Source: Spirochaetales bacterium (GTDB taxonomy: Bacteria; Spirochaetota; Leptospiria; Leptospirales; Leptonemataceae). Taken from it: 64,000 nucleotides of DNA. Made by a program: the position numbers and the translations under genes. Where the stretch lies: the NCBI GenBank assembly GCA_024233935.1, contig JACKOY010000019.1, forward strand, positions 1-64,000, in the 5' to 3' direction. How positions within the stretch are numbered: the stretch's first letter is position 1; the number at the start of each line of letters is the position of its first letter. Below, piece by piece: positions 45,109 through 53,550 of the stretch. The notes under the pieces are model-generated. The model was given only the letters and a program-made list of their open reading frames with translations. It was not told the DNA's origin and made no database searches.

Positions 45109-47124
45109 ATGCGTTTTCCTGACCAGGCTACAGCGAATCTTTACTATCGGGAAGCTTCCCCGACCGCACCGGTGCGTCGCGCGCGCTTTGCCGGTGACAT
45201 GATGCGCGAATGGCCGGTGACCCAGGGCTTTGAACTGCGCCTGAACCCGGCCGAAAACGAACTGCGACCGCTTTTGCGTCGGGTCGAGGACGGGGACGTC
45301 TTTCTGGAAAGATTGGAGCTGGTCATGAACTCCGACCAGCTGGCTTCCATTTCCCTGCACGATCGGGTTCCCATCACGGCCCGCTTTCGCCTGTACCAGC
45401 ATGGTTTTCAGTCCTGGTCGTTTACCACCGCGCGAACTCATCGCGAGCGCGATGCCTTTGTGCGGCTGGCATGGAAACACCGCATGGACGAAAATCCGGA
45501 GACCCCGTTCCAGTCCTGGCTGCCCTTTCGATTGCCCGGCGCTCTGTGGCCCGCCCGCGGCCGGTTTTATTCCGAGGGCCTGGTGGGGCTGGAAGAGATC
45601 GAACATTCGGGCGCGCCGGTGCGTATGCTGTTTTCCGTGGCGGGTCCGGGCCGACAGTTTGTGCGCTATCGGGTGCACCTCGATCCCCGGAGCGGTCGCC
45701 TGACGGAGTTCGCGGTCATCTGGGACTTCAACGGTCGTTTTTTTCCGCTGCACAGCCGCGAGTCGATTACCCGTCTGAGTTATCGTTTTTCGAACCTGCC
45801 CGAAGAAGACGGAAGCCGCAAACGCGATCGGTCGAGCTTCGGCGCGTTTCTGGATGAGACCATGGCGGGTGTGGCGCGGGCTTTTAAGGGGCGGGCGCGA
45901 AACGATCGGGGCATTGTGGGGTGGTGCTCCTGGTATTACTATTATACGGATATCAGCGAAGGCGTGATTCTCCGCAACCTGCGGGCCTTAAAGAAAAGCG
46001 ATCTCAAGATCGACATCTTTCAGATTGACGATGGTTACCAGCGGGCCCTGGGCGACTGGCTCGAAACCAACCAGAAGTTTCCGACCGGCATGAAGTATCT
46101 GGCGCGCGAAATCAAAGCCGCCGGCTTCGATCGCGGCATCTGGCTGGCGCCGACCATCATTCAGAACAATTGCCGTTTGGCCCGTGACATGCCGGAGCTG
46201 ATTCTCAAGCAGGTCGAAAGCGATAAAGCCGTGAAGGCGCTCTACAATCCACAGTGGGGTGGCTGGGCGTACGAATTGGACGTGACCCATCCACGTTATG
46301 AAGAGTGGCTTAAGCACACGATTCACACGATCGTGCACGACTGGGGATACAATTATCTGAAACTGGATTTCCTTTTCGCGGCGGGGCTGCGCGGTCGATA
46401 CCACGTAAACAATCGAACCGCTGCCGAGCGCCTGCATCATTTGTTTCAGTTGATCCGGCGCGTGGCCGGCAAAAAGACCTTTCTGCTCGGCTGTGGCGCG
46501 CCGCTCTGGCCGGCAATCGGAATCATGGATGGAATGCGCATCGGAATGGACACGAACCATTTCTGGGATCACACCTTTCTTTCGCGTTTGCTCAGGGACC
46601 GAAACTTTCCGACCGCCAGAAGCTCCCTCATAAATACAATCACCCGCAGCTACATGCACAATCGTTTCTGGATCAATGATCCGGATTGCCTGATGGTGCG
46701 CGACGAACGCACCACGCTCAACCGCGCGCAGGTACTCTTGATGGCCTCCGTGATGGCGGTGAGCGGCGGCATGCTCCTGCTTTCCGACGATCTGACACGC
46801 CTGGACCCGGACCGCTTTCGCATCTTCTCGGAGGCCACCCGCTTGAATCGACGCTGTGCGGCCCACACACCGATTCCTCTCGGTCTTCTGGATCATCATT
46901 TTCCGGAAGGCCTGTACAATCCGGCCGGCTTTCTGGGGGTCTGGAATGCGCGTCCCACTCCTTTCCGCCTGAGCGTAGAGGTGCCCCCGGGGGTGGACGA
47001 GGGCGCCCTGCGGGGGGCCCGGGATTACTGGACCGGTCAGTCCATGCCCTGGCGCGTGCGCGATGGCCGTGCCAGCATCAGCCTCGCGCCTTTTGAAAGC
47101 ATGGTCGCCGTTCTGGGCGGTTGA
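45109..47124 (+). CDS. GH36-family alpha-galactosidase-like glycoside hydrolase
   Basis: A 671-residue cytoplasmic enzyme from ATG 45109. The N-terminal beta-sandwich (about 1-275) includes LYQHGFQSWSF. In the (beta/alpha)8 domain are GIVGWCSWYYYYTDI, DIFQIDDGYQ, the nucleophile D420 in NYLKLDFLF, and a likely acid/base D481 in RIGMDTNHF, as in GH36 enzymes. There is no signal peptide. GH36 contains alpha-galactosidases and some sugar-transfer enzymes. It stands after a sodium:solute symporter, so a small import-and-cleave unit is likely. Sugar use is unusual in Leptospira, which live mainly on fatty acids. Confidence 0.88.
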   Translation: MRFPDQATANLYYREASPTAPVRRARFAGDMMREWPVTQGFELRLNPAENELRPLLRRVEDGDVFLERLELVMNSDQLASISLHDRVPITARFRLYQHGFQSWSFTTARTHRERDAFVRLAWKHRMDENPETPFQSWLPFRLPGALWPARGRFYSEGLVGLEEIEHSGAPVRMLFSVAGPGRQFVRYRVHLDPRSGRLTEFAVIWDFNGRFFPLHSRESITRLSYRFSNLPEEDGSRKRDRSSFGAFLDETMAGVARAFKGRARNDRGIVGWCSWYYYYTDISEGVILRNLRALKKSDLKIDIFQIDDGYQRALGDWLETNQKFPTGMKYLAREIKAAGFDRGIWLAPTIIQNNCRLARDMPELILKQVESDKAVKALYNPQWGGWAYELDVTHPRYEEWLKHTIHTIVHDWGYNYLKLDFLFAAGLRGRYHVNNRTAAERLHHLFQLIRRVAGKKTFLLGCGAPLWPAIGIMDGMRIGMDTNHFWDHTFLSRLLRDRNFPTARSSLINTITRSYMHNRFWINDPDCLMVRDERTTLNRAQVLLMASVMAVSGGMLLLSDDLTRLDPDRFRIFSEATRLNRRCAAHTPIPLGLLDHHFPEGLYNPAGFLGVWNARPTPFRLSVEVPPGVDEGALRGARDYWTGQSMPWRVRDGRASISLAPFESMVAVLGG

Positions 47125-47227
47125 TTATGTCCCGCACGATGGCGACGCCTCTCATGCCGCCCGCCGCGATGCTTTTGCGAAGCGGAGGGCCTGCCGGGCC
47201 GGGAATATCCTGCCCGGTTTTTCCGAT

Positions 47228-47260
47228 TTGACCGAAATATAGAACGAAAGCTATGTTCTA
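47228..47260 (+). promoter_or_regulatory. Possible fliY promoter with inverted repeat
   Basis: TTGACC (47228-47233) and TATGTT (47252-47257), 18 nt apart, resemble a sigma-70 promoter. TAGAAC (47240-47245) and GTTCTA (47255-47260) form an inverted repeat over the spacer and -10 box, as an operator would. Neither a sigma-28-type motif nor a strong -10 was seen. Confidence 0.38.
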
Positions 47261-47310
47261 AGTCGTCGGGTGAGACCGGCGCAAGAATCGGGGAAACCCG
47301 GGGGAATACT

Positions 47311-48393
47311 ATGGTCGACGGTTCACTATCCCAGGAAGAGATTGATCTTCTGCTCCAGGGTGCGGATGACTTCAGCGGTTCCGCGCCGGACTCTGGCGGC
47401 GGCGTTTCGGCGGAGGCTATCGGCCAGGATTTGTCTCCTCTGGAGCGCGAGACTGTCGCTGACATTGTCCTGCATGCTCTGAACGCGGGCACTCAGGGGC
47501 TCGGTCTCATCCTTTCGCGGAATGTCAAACTCGGCAATCCCTATCCCGAAGTCAAAGCCCAGGATGCGATCCAGAGCGAATTCGATTCGGGCCACGTGGT
47601 GTTTACTCAGAAACTGAGCGGAGCCATCAATGGCGCCATCGGTCTGTTCCTTCCCTCCGCCGATGCAGGGCGACTGGCCGGCATTGTGATGGGTAGCGAA
47701 GGCGCTCCGGGCAGCGAACTCGACAGCGCGCAGATCGCCACTGTGAAAGACGCCATTGGCCCCATGCTCTTTAACCTGGCCACCCAGATCTCGGTGCGTG
47801 TAGGTGCGGCCATCACTCCCATGCCGGTCGATGTTCGTTCGACCGACGACTCGGACTTTCCGCTGACCGACGGCGGGCAATACTTAAAGATCCAGATCCC
47901 CTTCGTGATTGAAGGCTCTATCGACTCGCGACTGAACATGGTCATGCCCCTGGGCATGGCGATGGAGATTTACAACAAGTCCCGGCAACAGGGCCAGCCG
48001 GCCATGGCGGGCCAGCCCCAGGGCGGTATGCCGGGCATGGGGCAACCCACCGGTCCTCAACCGGGCCAGACCGGAATTCAGGATGTTGGCTTTCCGTCGC
48101 TTTCGACCGGAGCCTCCGGGCCGCTGCAACCCAACATGAATCTGCTCATGGACGTGCAGATGACCCTGACGGTGGAACTGGGTCGCACGAAGATGTACAT
48201 CAAAGAGATCCTCGGCCTCGGAGAAGGTTCGATTATCGAGCTCGACAAACTGGCGGGTGAGCCCGTGGACATGCTGGTAAATGGTAAACTGATCGCAAAA
48301 GGCGAGGTTGTGGTGATTGACGAAAACTTCGGTGTCCGCGTCACCGACATCGTAAGCCCGATCGATCGTCTGAAAACCCAGAAGCAGGAGTAA
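47311..48393 (+). CDS. fliY: Flagellar motor switch protein FliY
   Basis: A 360-residue protein. The N-terminal LSQEEIDLLLQG motif is the FliM/FliY CheY-binding peptide. The middle (about 45-230) is a CheC/FliM-like domain, followed by a Gly/Pro/Gln-rich linker (about 230-280). The C-terminal FliN/SpoA domain (about 285-355) has VQMTLTVELGRTKMYIKEILGLGEGSIIELDKLAGEPVDM. This long form is what Leptospira has instead of a short FliN. It belongs to the C-ring and switches rotor direction. fliO follows 200 nt later. A 7-bp hairpin (48419-48441) lies after its stop but lacks a T-run. Confidence 0.92.
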   Translation: MVDGSLSQEEIDLLLQGADDFSGSAPDSGGGVSAEAIGQDLSPLERETVADIVLHALNAGTQGLGLILSRNVKLGNPYPEVKAQDAIQSEFDSGHVVFTQKLSGAINGAIGLFLPSADAGRLAGIVMGSEGAPGSELDSAQIATVKDAIGPMLFNLATQISVRVGAAITPMPVDVRSTDDSDFPLTDGGQYLKIQIPFVIEGSIDSRLNMVMPLGMAMEIYNKSRQQGQPAMAGQPQGGMPGMGQPTGPQPGQTGIQDVGFPSLSTGASGPLQPNMNLLMDVQMTLTVELGRTKMYIKEILGLGEGSIIELDKLAGEPVDMLVNGKLIAKGEVVVIDENFGVRVTDIVSPIDRLKTQKQE

Positions 48394-48557
48394 ACCCCCA
48401 CCTTCCTCCGGGAGACCGAGGCCCGGCTTTTTCTCGGGCCTGCCGCGGGCTCTGCATCTCGGAAACGGAATTGCCTGTCCATTGCCGCCGAATCTGCGCC
48501 ACACGCCGGCTCAATACGCCGCCGCAGAGGACTTCTTTTCACGGCCTGAATACTCAC

Positions 48558-48585
48558 TTGACGCGGGTTCTCTATGTGACATAAT
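48558..48585 (+). promoter_or_regulatory. Predicted sigma-70 promoter for fliO
   Basis: TTGACG (48558-48563) and CATAAT (48580-48585) are 16 nt apart. Transcription would start about 48592, next to the GTG at 48594, so the transcript would be leaderless or nearly so. Confidence 0.5.
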
Positions 48586-48593
48586 CTGTCTCC

Positions 48594-49481
48594 GTGTCGC
48601 TTACCAGCCGCCTGTCCCATCATTTGATACTCCTGGCGTTCCTGTTGGGGTTGAGCCCGGTCGCGCTCCGCGCCGAACCGGCCACGCCTGCGAGTCCAAC
48701 GCCGGAGGAAAGCTCCGAACCAGAGCCGACCCGGGATGACGTCCAGGAGATTGGCGACGCCTGGATTCACGAGTTGCAGAATGCGGCCCCGAACCCGGGG
48801 TCCGAGCAGGATCCCGGCACGCCCATTGGTCCGGCCGGCGAGCAGCGTTTTCACAATCCCGGAAGCGAAGCCGAAAGCGCTGAGGGGACCGAGCAGTCCG
48901 CTCCCGGGGTTTTTGCCGAAGAAGAAAGCCCATCGTTCTTCGGAGTTGTGCTGCGGTTTCTCGGATTGATGGCTCTGATGTTGGGCGGCTTCTATTTTGT
49001 CATGCGCTACATGAAGCGCCGTTCGGGCATGGGCTTCGCCGCCAATGGCAGCGAGGTGGTCCAGGTCCTGCTTTCGGTGCCTTTGGTGCAGGGCAAGTTT
49101 CTCCAGGTCGTGGACGTGGCCGGCAAACTTTTGGTGCTCGGCGTTTCGGATTCCGGAGTTCAGATGTTGACCACCGTCGAAGACGGAACCACCGCAGACC
49201 GCCTGCGACTCTGGCAATCGCGCCAGGAGCCGCGCGCTCCGGTCGTGGGCGTGGTGGAGCAATTGGCCCGGCTCGTGACCGGTGGCGATTTTCGTTTCTG
49301 GAAGTCCGAAGCGGGACACACGGCGCGCACGCGATCGTTTCGTGAAATGCTGGGCGCCGAGACGGCGGCTCCGGTTGTCGGTCCGCAGCAAGCCGACTCT
49401 CCGAACGAAGACGGATTGCGTGACCTGCTCAAAGAGCAACGGCGTCGTCTGTCCCGGTTGAAACAAAGCAACAAAGAATAG
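48594..49481 (+). CDS. fliO: Flagellar biosynthesis protein FliO
   Basis: A 295-residue protein from GTG 48594. It has a signal-like hydrophobic start (to about 27), a Pro/Glu-rich periplasmic region, one membrane segment (about 118-138, LRFLGLMALMLGGFYFVMRYM) and a cytoplasmic domain. The block VVQVLLSVPLVQGKFLQVVDVAGKLLVLGVS is typical of FliO. FliO helps assemble FliP into the flagellar export gate. It is longer than enteric FliO, as in spirochaetes. fliP lies some 13 kb downstream instead of next to it. There is no ribosome-binding site before the GTG. Confidence 0.85.
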   Translation: MSLTSRLSHHLILLAFLLGLSPVALRAEPATPASPTPEESSEPEPTRDDVQEIGDAWIHELQNAAPNPGSEQDPGTPIGPAGEQRFHNPGSEAESAEGTEQSAPGVFAEEESPSFFGVVLRFLGLMALMLGGFYFVMRYMKRRSGMGFAANGSEVVQVLLSVPLVQGKFLQVVDVAGKLLVLGVSDSGVQMLTTVEDGTTADRLRLWQSRQEPRAPVVGVVEQLARLVTGGDFRFWKSEAGHTARTRSFREMLGAETAAPVVGPQQADSPNEDGLRDLLKEQRRRLSRLKQSNKE

Positions 49482-49512
49482 CCATGAGTTCGCCATCGTT
49501 CATGCTGGGTGC

Positions 49513-50526
49513 ATGAATCTGCCCGATACAATGCGCGCCGCTGTTCTCGGTGAATACAAAGACGAAATCGAGTTGGAAGTCACCGAGATTCCCGTGCCGC
49601 GCCCGGGGCCAGGACAGGTGCTGCTGCGTATGTTGCGCACCAACATCAACCCTTCGGATCTGTCATTCATGCATGGTCAGTATGGCTTCAGAAAACCGCT
49701 CCCGACGGTCCCCGGTTTTGAAGGTTCCGGTCTTGTGGTTGCCTCGGGCGGCGGTCTTCTGGGCCGTTACCTTAGAGGCAAACGCGTCTCCACCGCGGCC
49801 CGGCCCCAGGGCAGCGGGACCTTTGCAGAGTATATGCTCGCTGATGCGGGCAGTTGTATTCCGCTTCTGAACAGTGTGAGTGACGAACAGGGAGCGGCCC
49901 TGATTGTAAATCCGCTGACCGCCTGGGCCATGCTAAACGACATCGTGCTTAAGGGCGGGGCGAAGGCTGTTGTGCAGACAGCCGCAGCGGGAGCGCTCGG
50001 CCGCATGATTCAACGTCTGGGAACGCGGCTGGGTTTGCGTGTGGTCAATATTGTGCGACGACCGGAGCAGGTCGCAGCCCTGAAACAAATCGGCGCCGGG
50101 ATCGTGCTCGATTCTTCGGACGCGCAATTTGAGTCCACGCTGCGCCATGTTGCGCGGGAGGCGGACGCCACCGTGGCTCTGGATGCGGTCTCCGGTGAGA
50201 TGAGCGCGACACTTCTCTCCAACATGCCTGCAAATTCACGTGTTGTGGTCTACGGGGGTCTGTCCGGGGAGGCGGTGCCGGTTCAGACGGGCATGCTGAT
50301 TTTTGGCGGCCAACAGCTGGAAGGTTTCTGGCTTTCCAGATGGATTGCAGGACAACGGGGCTGGTCCATGATTCGTCTGGCGCGTCGTATCCAGAAGATG
50401 CTGGCGGGCGACCTGAGAACCGAGGTGCGCGAAGTTGTGCCACTCTCAGAAGCCTCCCGGGCTGTACGTTCTTACCAGCAGGATATGAGCGCCGGCAAGA
50501 TGTTGATCGACTGTACGGCGGCTTGA
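49513..50526 (+). CDS. Zinc-free MDR-family oxidoreductase
   Basis: A 337-residue medium-chain reductase lacking zinc cysteines. It has a GroES-like first domain (VLLRMLRTNINPSDLSFMHG near residue 35, TVPGFEGSGLVV near 65) and a Rossmann second domain with VQTAAAGALGRMIQRLGTRLG near 155. The pattern resembles 2-enoyl-thioester reductases (MECR/ETR) or quinone reductases, probably NADPH-dependent. A role in fatty-acid metabolism would fit but is unproven. It lies 31 nt after fliO on the same strand and overlaps the YjbQ-like gene region closely. Confidence 0.8.
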   Translation: MNLPDTMRAAVLGEYKDEIELEVTEIPVPRPGPGQVLLRMLRTNINPSDLSFMHGQYGFRKPLPTVPGFEGSGLVVASGGGLLGRYLRGKRVSTAARPQGSGTFAEYMLADAGSCIPLLNSVSDEQGAALIVNPLTAWAMLNDIVLKGGAKAVVQTAAAGALGRMIQRLGTRLGLRVVNIVRRPEQVAALKQIGAGIVLDSSDAQFESTLRHVAREADATVALDAVSGEMSATLLSNMPANSRVVVYGGLSGEAVPVQTGMLIFGGQQLEGFWLSRWIAGQRGWSMIRLARRIQKMLAGDLRTEVREVVPLSEASRAVRSYQQDMSAGKMLIDCTAA

Positions 50527-50528
50527 CT

Positions 50529-50951
50529 GTGGAAGTGCGAACCGAACGCCTGCGCCTGGAGACCCGCGGTCGCAACCAGATCATTGATCTCAGCGAGGAC
50601 ATCAGCGCCATCGTGCGAAAGTCGGGTCTTTCTGAAGGTCAGGCAACGGTCTTTGCGATCGGTTCAACGGCCGGAATAACGGTCATTGAGTATGAACCCG
50701 GCCTGGTCGAGACCGATCTGCCGGCCCTCTTTGAAAGGCTTGCGCCCTACGGGGCCGACTACGCCCATCACGCCACCTGGGGTGACGACAATGGCGCCGC
50801 CCACTTACGCGCTTCCCTTTTGGGCGGCAGTTACGTTGTGCCGTTTCAGAAGGCGAAGCTGATTCTCGGGCAATGGCAGCAAGTGGTGTACGTCGATTTC
50901 GATACCCGGCCCCGTCGGCGCGAGATCGTCGTGCAGCTACTCGGCAGCTGA
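50529..50951 (+). CDS. YjbQ/UPF0047-family protein
   Basis: A 140-residue protein from GTG 50529, 2 nt after the oxidoreductase stop; a TTG at 50523 is an alternative, and a longer frame lies inside the preceding gene. The fold is recognised by THHATWGDDNGAAHLRASLLG-like text (HATW near residue 80) and LILGQWQQVVYVDFDTRPRRRE at the end. E. coli YjbQ has weak thiamine-phosphate synthase activity, and the true role is unknown. The usual HTTA motif is IGSTAGITVIEYE here, with Ser in place of the His. It overlaps the convergent kinase gene by 15 nt. Confidence 0.8.
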   Translation: MEVRTERLRLETRGRNQIIDLSEDISAIVRKSGLSEGQATVFAIGSTAGITVIEYEPGLVETDLPALFERLAPYGADYAHHATWGDDNGAAHLRASLLGGSYVVPFQKAKLILGQWQQVVYVDFDTRPRRREIVVQLLGS

Positions 50952-53456
50952 ATCGGTTCTGCGCGGTGTTGCAATGTAGGTCGCCATGGCTTCGAGCAGC
51001 ATGTTCTTGCTGATGGGCTTGGAAAGATGACGGTCGCATCCGGCTTCGAGACTTTGTTCCAGGTCTTCTTTGCGTGCGTTGGCCGAAAGAGCCACAATCG
51101 GGGTGCGCTGGCGGGCTTCGGCGCTTTCCCAGGCGCGTATGCGTCGCGTTGCGGTGAGGCCGTCCATGACCGGCATCTGGATGTCCATGAGAATGAGGTC
51201 GTATTTTTCGGCGTGGACCTTCTCAAGTGCGACCTGCCCGTCGTTGGCGAAATCCACACGCACCGGCTCACTCTTTAAGAAGGCCGAGAGCAAGAAGCGA
51301 TTGTCCTCATTGTCCTCGACCACCAGAATGTGCGCTGCGGGCAGGGTTGGGCGTGCCTTCTCTGCGCCCGGGTGCGCAGGGGCGGTTGCGTCATCGGGAC
51401 GGTCAAAAGGAAGGATGGCGCGAAACCTGCTCCCGCGACCGACCTCGCTCTCCACGTGTATCTCGCCGCCCATTGCTTCCACCAGGCCGCGGCAGATCGC
51501 AAGCCCCAGGCCGGAGCCTCCATACGGTCGGGAAGCGGACGAATCCAGTTGGGCGAAGCGGTCGAAGATGAATTCGAGGCGATCTTCGGGTATGCCGATG
51601 CCGGTATCGCGCACTTCAAATTCTAACCAGACCCGGTTCGCAACCCTCTCGCCGGCGCGTTCGGGGGCTGGCCGGACCGCAGCAACAACCTCGCCCCGAT
51701 GCGTGAACTTCACCGCGTTGCCGATCAGGTTTACCAGAATCTGCTCCACGCGGGTTGCGTCGCCGACCAGCATCGCGGGGATACCGGGTGCGACCTCGGT
51801 GCGTACGACCAGGTCCTTTCCGCGGCCGCGTATGCGCATCAGGCTGCTTGATTGATCCAGCACTTCGGCCGGACTGAATGAGGCTCGCTCCAGCTGTAAG
51901 CGGCCTTCTTCAATGCGGGCGATGTCGAGAACTTCATTTACGAGCATTAGCAGTTGTTGCCCCGAACGTTTCAGGAGCCGCACGTACTGATAGTCTTTGT
52001 CCGGCAGATCCAGGTCCGCCAGAAGATCCGCGGCGCCAATGATGGAATTCATGGGCGTGCGAATTTCGTGACTCATGGTGCTGAGAAAGGCGGATTTTGC
52101 GCGGCTCGATTCTTCAGCCTCGTGGCGCGCTCGCTCCAGATCGCGGGTGCGTTCGGCTACTTTCTGTTCCAGACCGGCCGAAAACTCTTCCACAGTGCGA
52201 AACGCGCGCGAAAGTCTGCGTGCCAGCATAAGAGCCTGCACGAAGATAAATGCGAGCAGGCCAAAAGGCAGAAGCGGGGTGGATTCGACCCATCCGCGCG
52301 ACGCGAGTATGTCCATTAATATGGTGGCCGCAAGTAAGGTCCAGCCGACCGTGAACAGCAGCGAACCGTCGCGGCCGCGGACGAGGGCCAGCATCGTCAT
52401 GTAGAAGGCATAGATCACAGCGGCGACAATAGTCAGCTGAAACATCCAAAGCCAGGCGGAGTAGATGGCCAGGGGAGTCAGAAGAACGAGGCCAAAGAAA
52501 GCAAGCGAGAGGCCTGCCAGGGCCGGCCAGACGGGTTTGAAGAATTCCGCAGGGTAGAGTTCCCTCAGGAATAGAACCCAGAGTGGCGCGCTAACACAGA
52601 AGGTCCAGTACTCCAGACGATATGCCAGGGACCAATCGATTTCGGGCAGATAGTGCGTAATCAAACGCTCGCCAACAAGCACCGTGCGCAGGGCAATCAC
52701 CAGGCAGAACAGACTGAAGTAGAGCGTAGAACGATCTGCCGGCCGGAACACGAACAAGGACAGATGATAGATCGCCATTATCAAGAGCATGCCGAAGGCC
52801 ACCAGATCGGCGGCGATATCGCGTTCGTGCCTGGCGAGAATGTTCTCCGGAGTGCCGAGCAGGAGCGGATTCCACAGGCCGCCCCAGTTGTTCTGGAAGT
52901 TGGCAACGTGGGCCACAAGTTCCAGGTCCCGGCCATCAACGGAAAACACGGCCACACCGCTTCGGTAGAAGGGTCGCGCGTTGTCCGCGGTCAGGGCCGG
53001 TTGCCCATTCGCATAGATGAGCGCTCCATTGGCGTAGAGCCGAAAAGCCGTGCCCTGTTCCCGGGTTTTGATCGCCAGTTCGCGGGTTTCCGCTGGCAGT
53101 TTGATTCGTAGCCGATACGTTCCTGCGCCCACTCCGCCAAATGGCTTTCCGGCGATCCATTGGTCATTCCAGGTTGCCGGCACCCACATGGCTTCGCCCG
53201 CCTCCTGGCTCTGGCCAGGTTCGACAAAACGATCGGCAAAAAACTCCCAGTAGCCGGTAAGATTGAAGATGGATCCGGGCGCACTGTCCCGGCTGGAAAT
53301 GTCCAGGGTTCCGGCGCGGGCCTCCACAGGAACTTCGCGGGTGTTGCAGGCCGCAAAGAAGAGCAGGGCGATCCATGCCGCGTAGCCAGGCAATCTGCGC
53401 TTCCGGCGAGTTGGGGGCAGAACCGGTTCGGGCGGGCAGGACCTGCCCAAAGCCAA
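50937..53456 (-). CDS. DISM-type hybrid histidine kinase
   Basis: About 839 residues from TTG 53456; the start is uncertain, and ATG 53642 would place it inside the divergent cyclase gene. A lipobox-like LFFAAC near residue 36 comes first, then a jelly-roll sensor (about 60-210, YRLRIKLP, FRLYANGALIYANG), seven membrane segments (about 225-425), HisKA (SHEIRTPMNS), HATPase (NAVKFTHRGE, DTGIGIPE, GGSGLGLAI) and a receiver domain with DLILMDIQMPVMDG at the C-terminus. The sensor resembles 7TMR-DISM modules thought to bind carbohydrate. No partner response regulator is adjacent; the receiver may pass phosphate on through a phosphotransfer protein. Confidence 0.88.
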   Translation of the reverse strand: MALGRSCPPEPVLPPTRRKRRLPGYAAWIALLFFAACNTREVPVEARAGTLDISSRDSAPGSIFNLTGYWEFFADRFVEPGQSQEAGEAMWVPATWNDQWIAGKPFGGVGAGTYRLRIKLPAETRELAIKTREQGTAFRLYANGALIYANGQPALTADNARPFYRSGVAVFSVDGRDLELVAHVANFQNNWGGLWNPLLLGTPENILARHERDIAADLVAFGMLLIMAIYHLSLFVFRPADRSTLYFSLFCLVIALRTVLVGERLITHYLPEIDWSLAYRLEYWTFCVSAPLWVLFLRELYPAEFFKPVWPALAGLSLAFFGLVLLTPLAIYSAWLWMFQLTIVAAVIYAFYMTMLALVRGRDGSLLFTVGWTLLAATILMDILASRGWVESTPLLPFGLLAFIFVQALMLARRLSRAFRTVEEFSAGLEQKVAERTRDLERARHEAEESSRAKSAFLSTMSHEIRTPMNSIIGAADLLADLDLPDKDYQYVRLLKRSGQQLLMLVNEVLDIARIEEGRLQLERASFSPAEVLDQSSSLMRIRGRGKDLVVRTEVAPGIPAMLVGDATRVEQILVNLIGNAVKFTHRGEVVAAVRPAPERAGERVANRVWLEFEVRDTGIGIPEDRLEFIFDRFAQLDSSASRPYGGSGLGLAICRGLVEAMGGEIHVESEVGRGSRFRAILPFDRPDDATAPAHPGAEKARPTLPAAHILVVEDNEDNRFLLSAFLKSEPVRVDFANDGQVALEKVHAEKYDLILMDIQMPVMDGLTATRRIRAWESAEARQRTPIVALSANARKEDLEQSLEAGCDRHLSKPISKNMLLEAMATYIATPRRTDSAAE

Positions 53457-53550
53457 ATCTAGGCCTTTCGGACGATGCAATCCAGGCCCCTCGGTGGATT
53501 GAGCAACCGGCCGATTCTGTGTGATTATTGTGAGCACAGGAGGAGTTCGC

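Noticed and set aside
48419..48441. Hairpin after fliY as a terminator
   Set aside because: A 7-bp stem with a T-rich loop but no T-run after it; too weak to call.
48078..49496. A 472-codon minus-strand open frame
   Set aside because: It is antisense to fliY and fliO, both recognised, and is rich in His/Arg without any family pattern.
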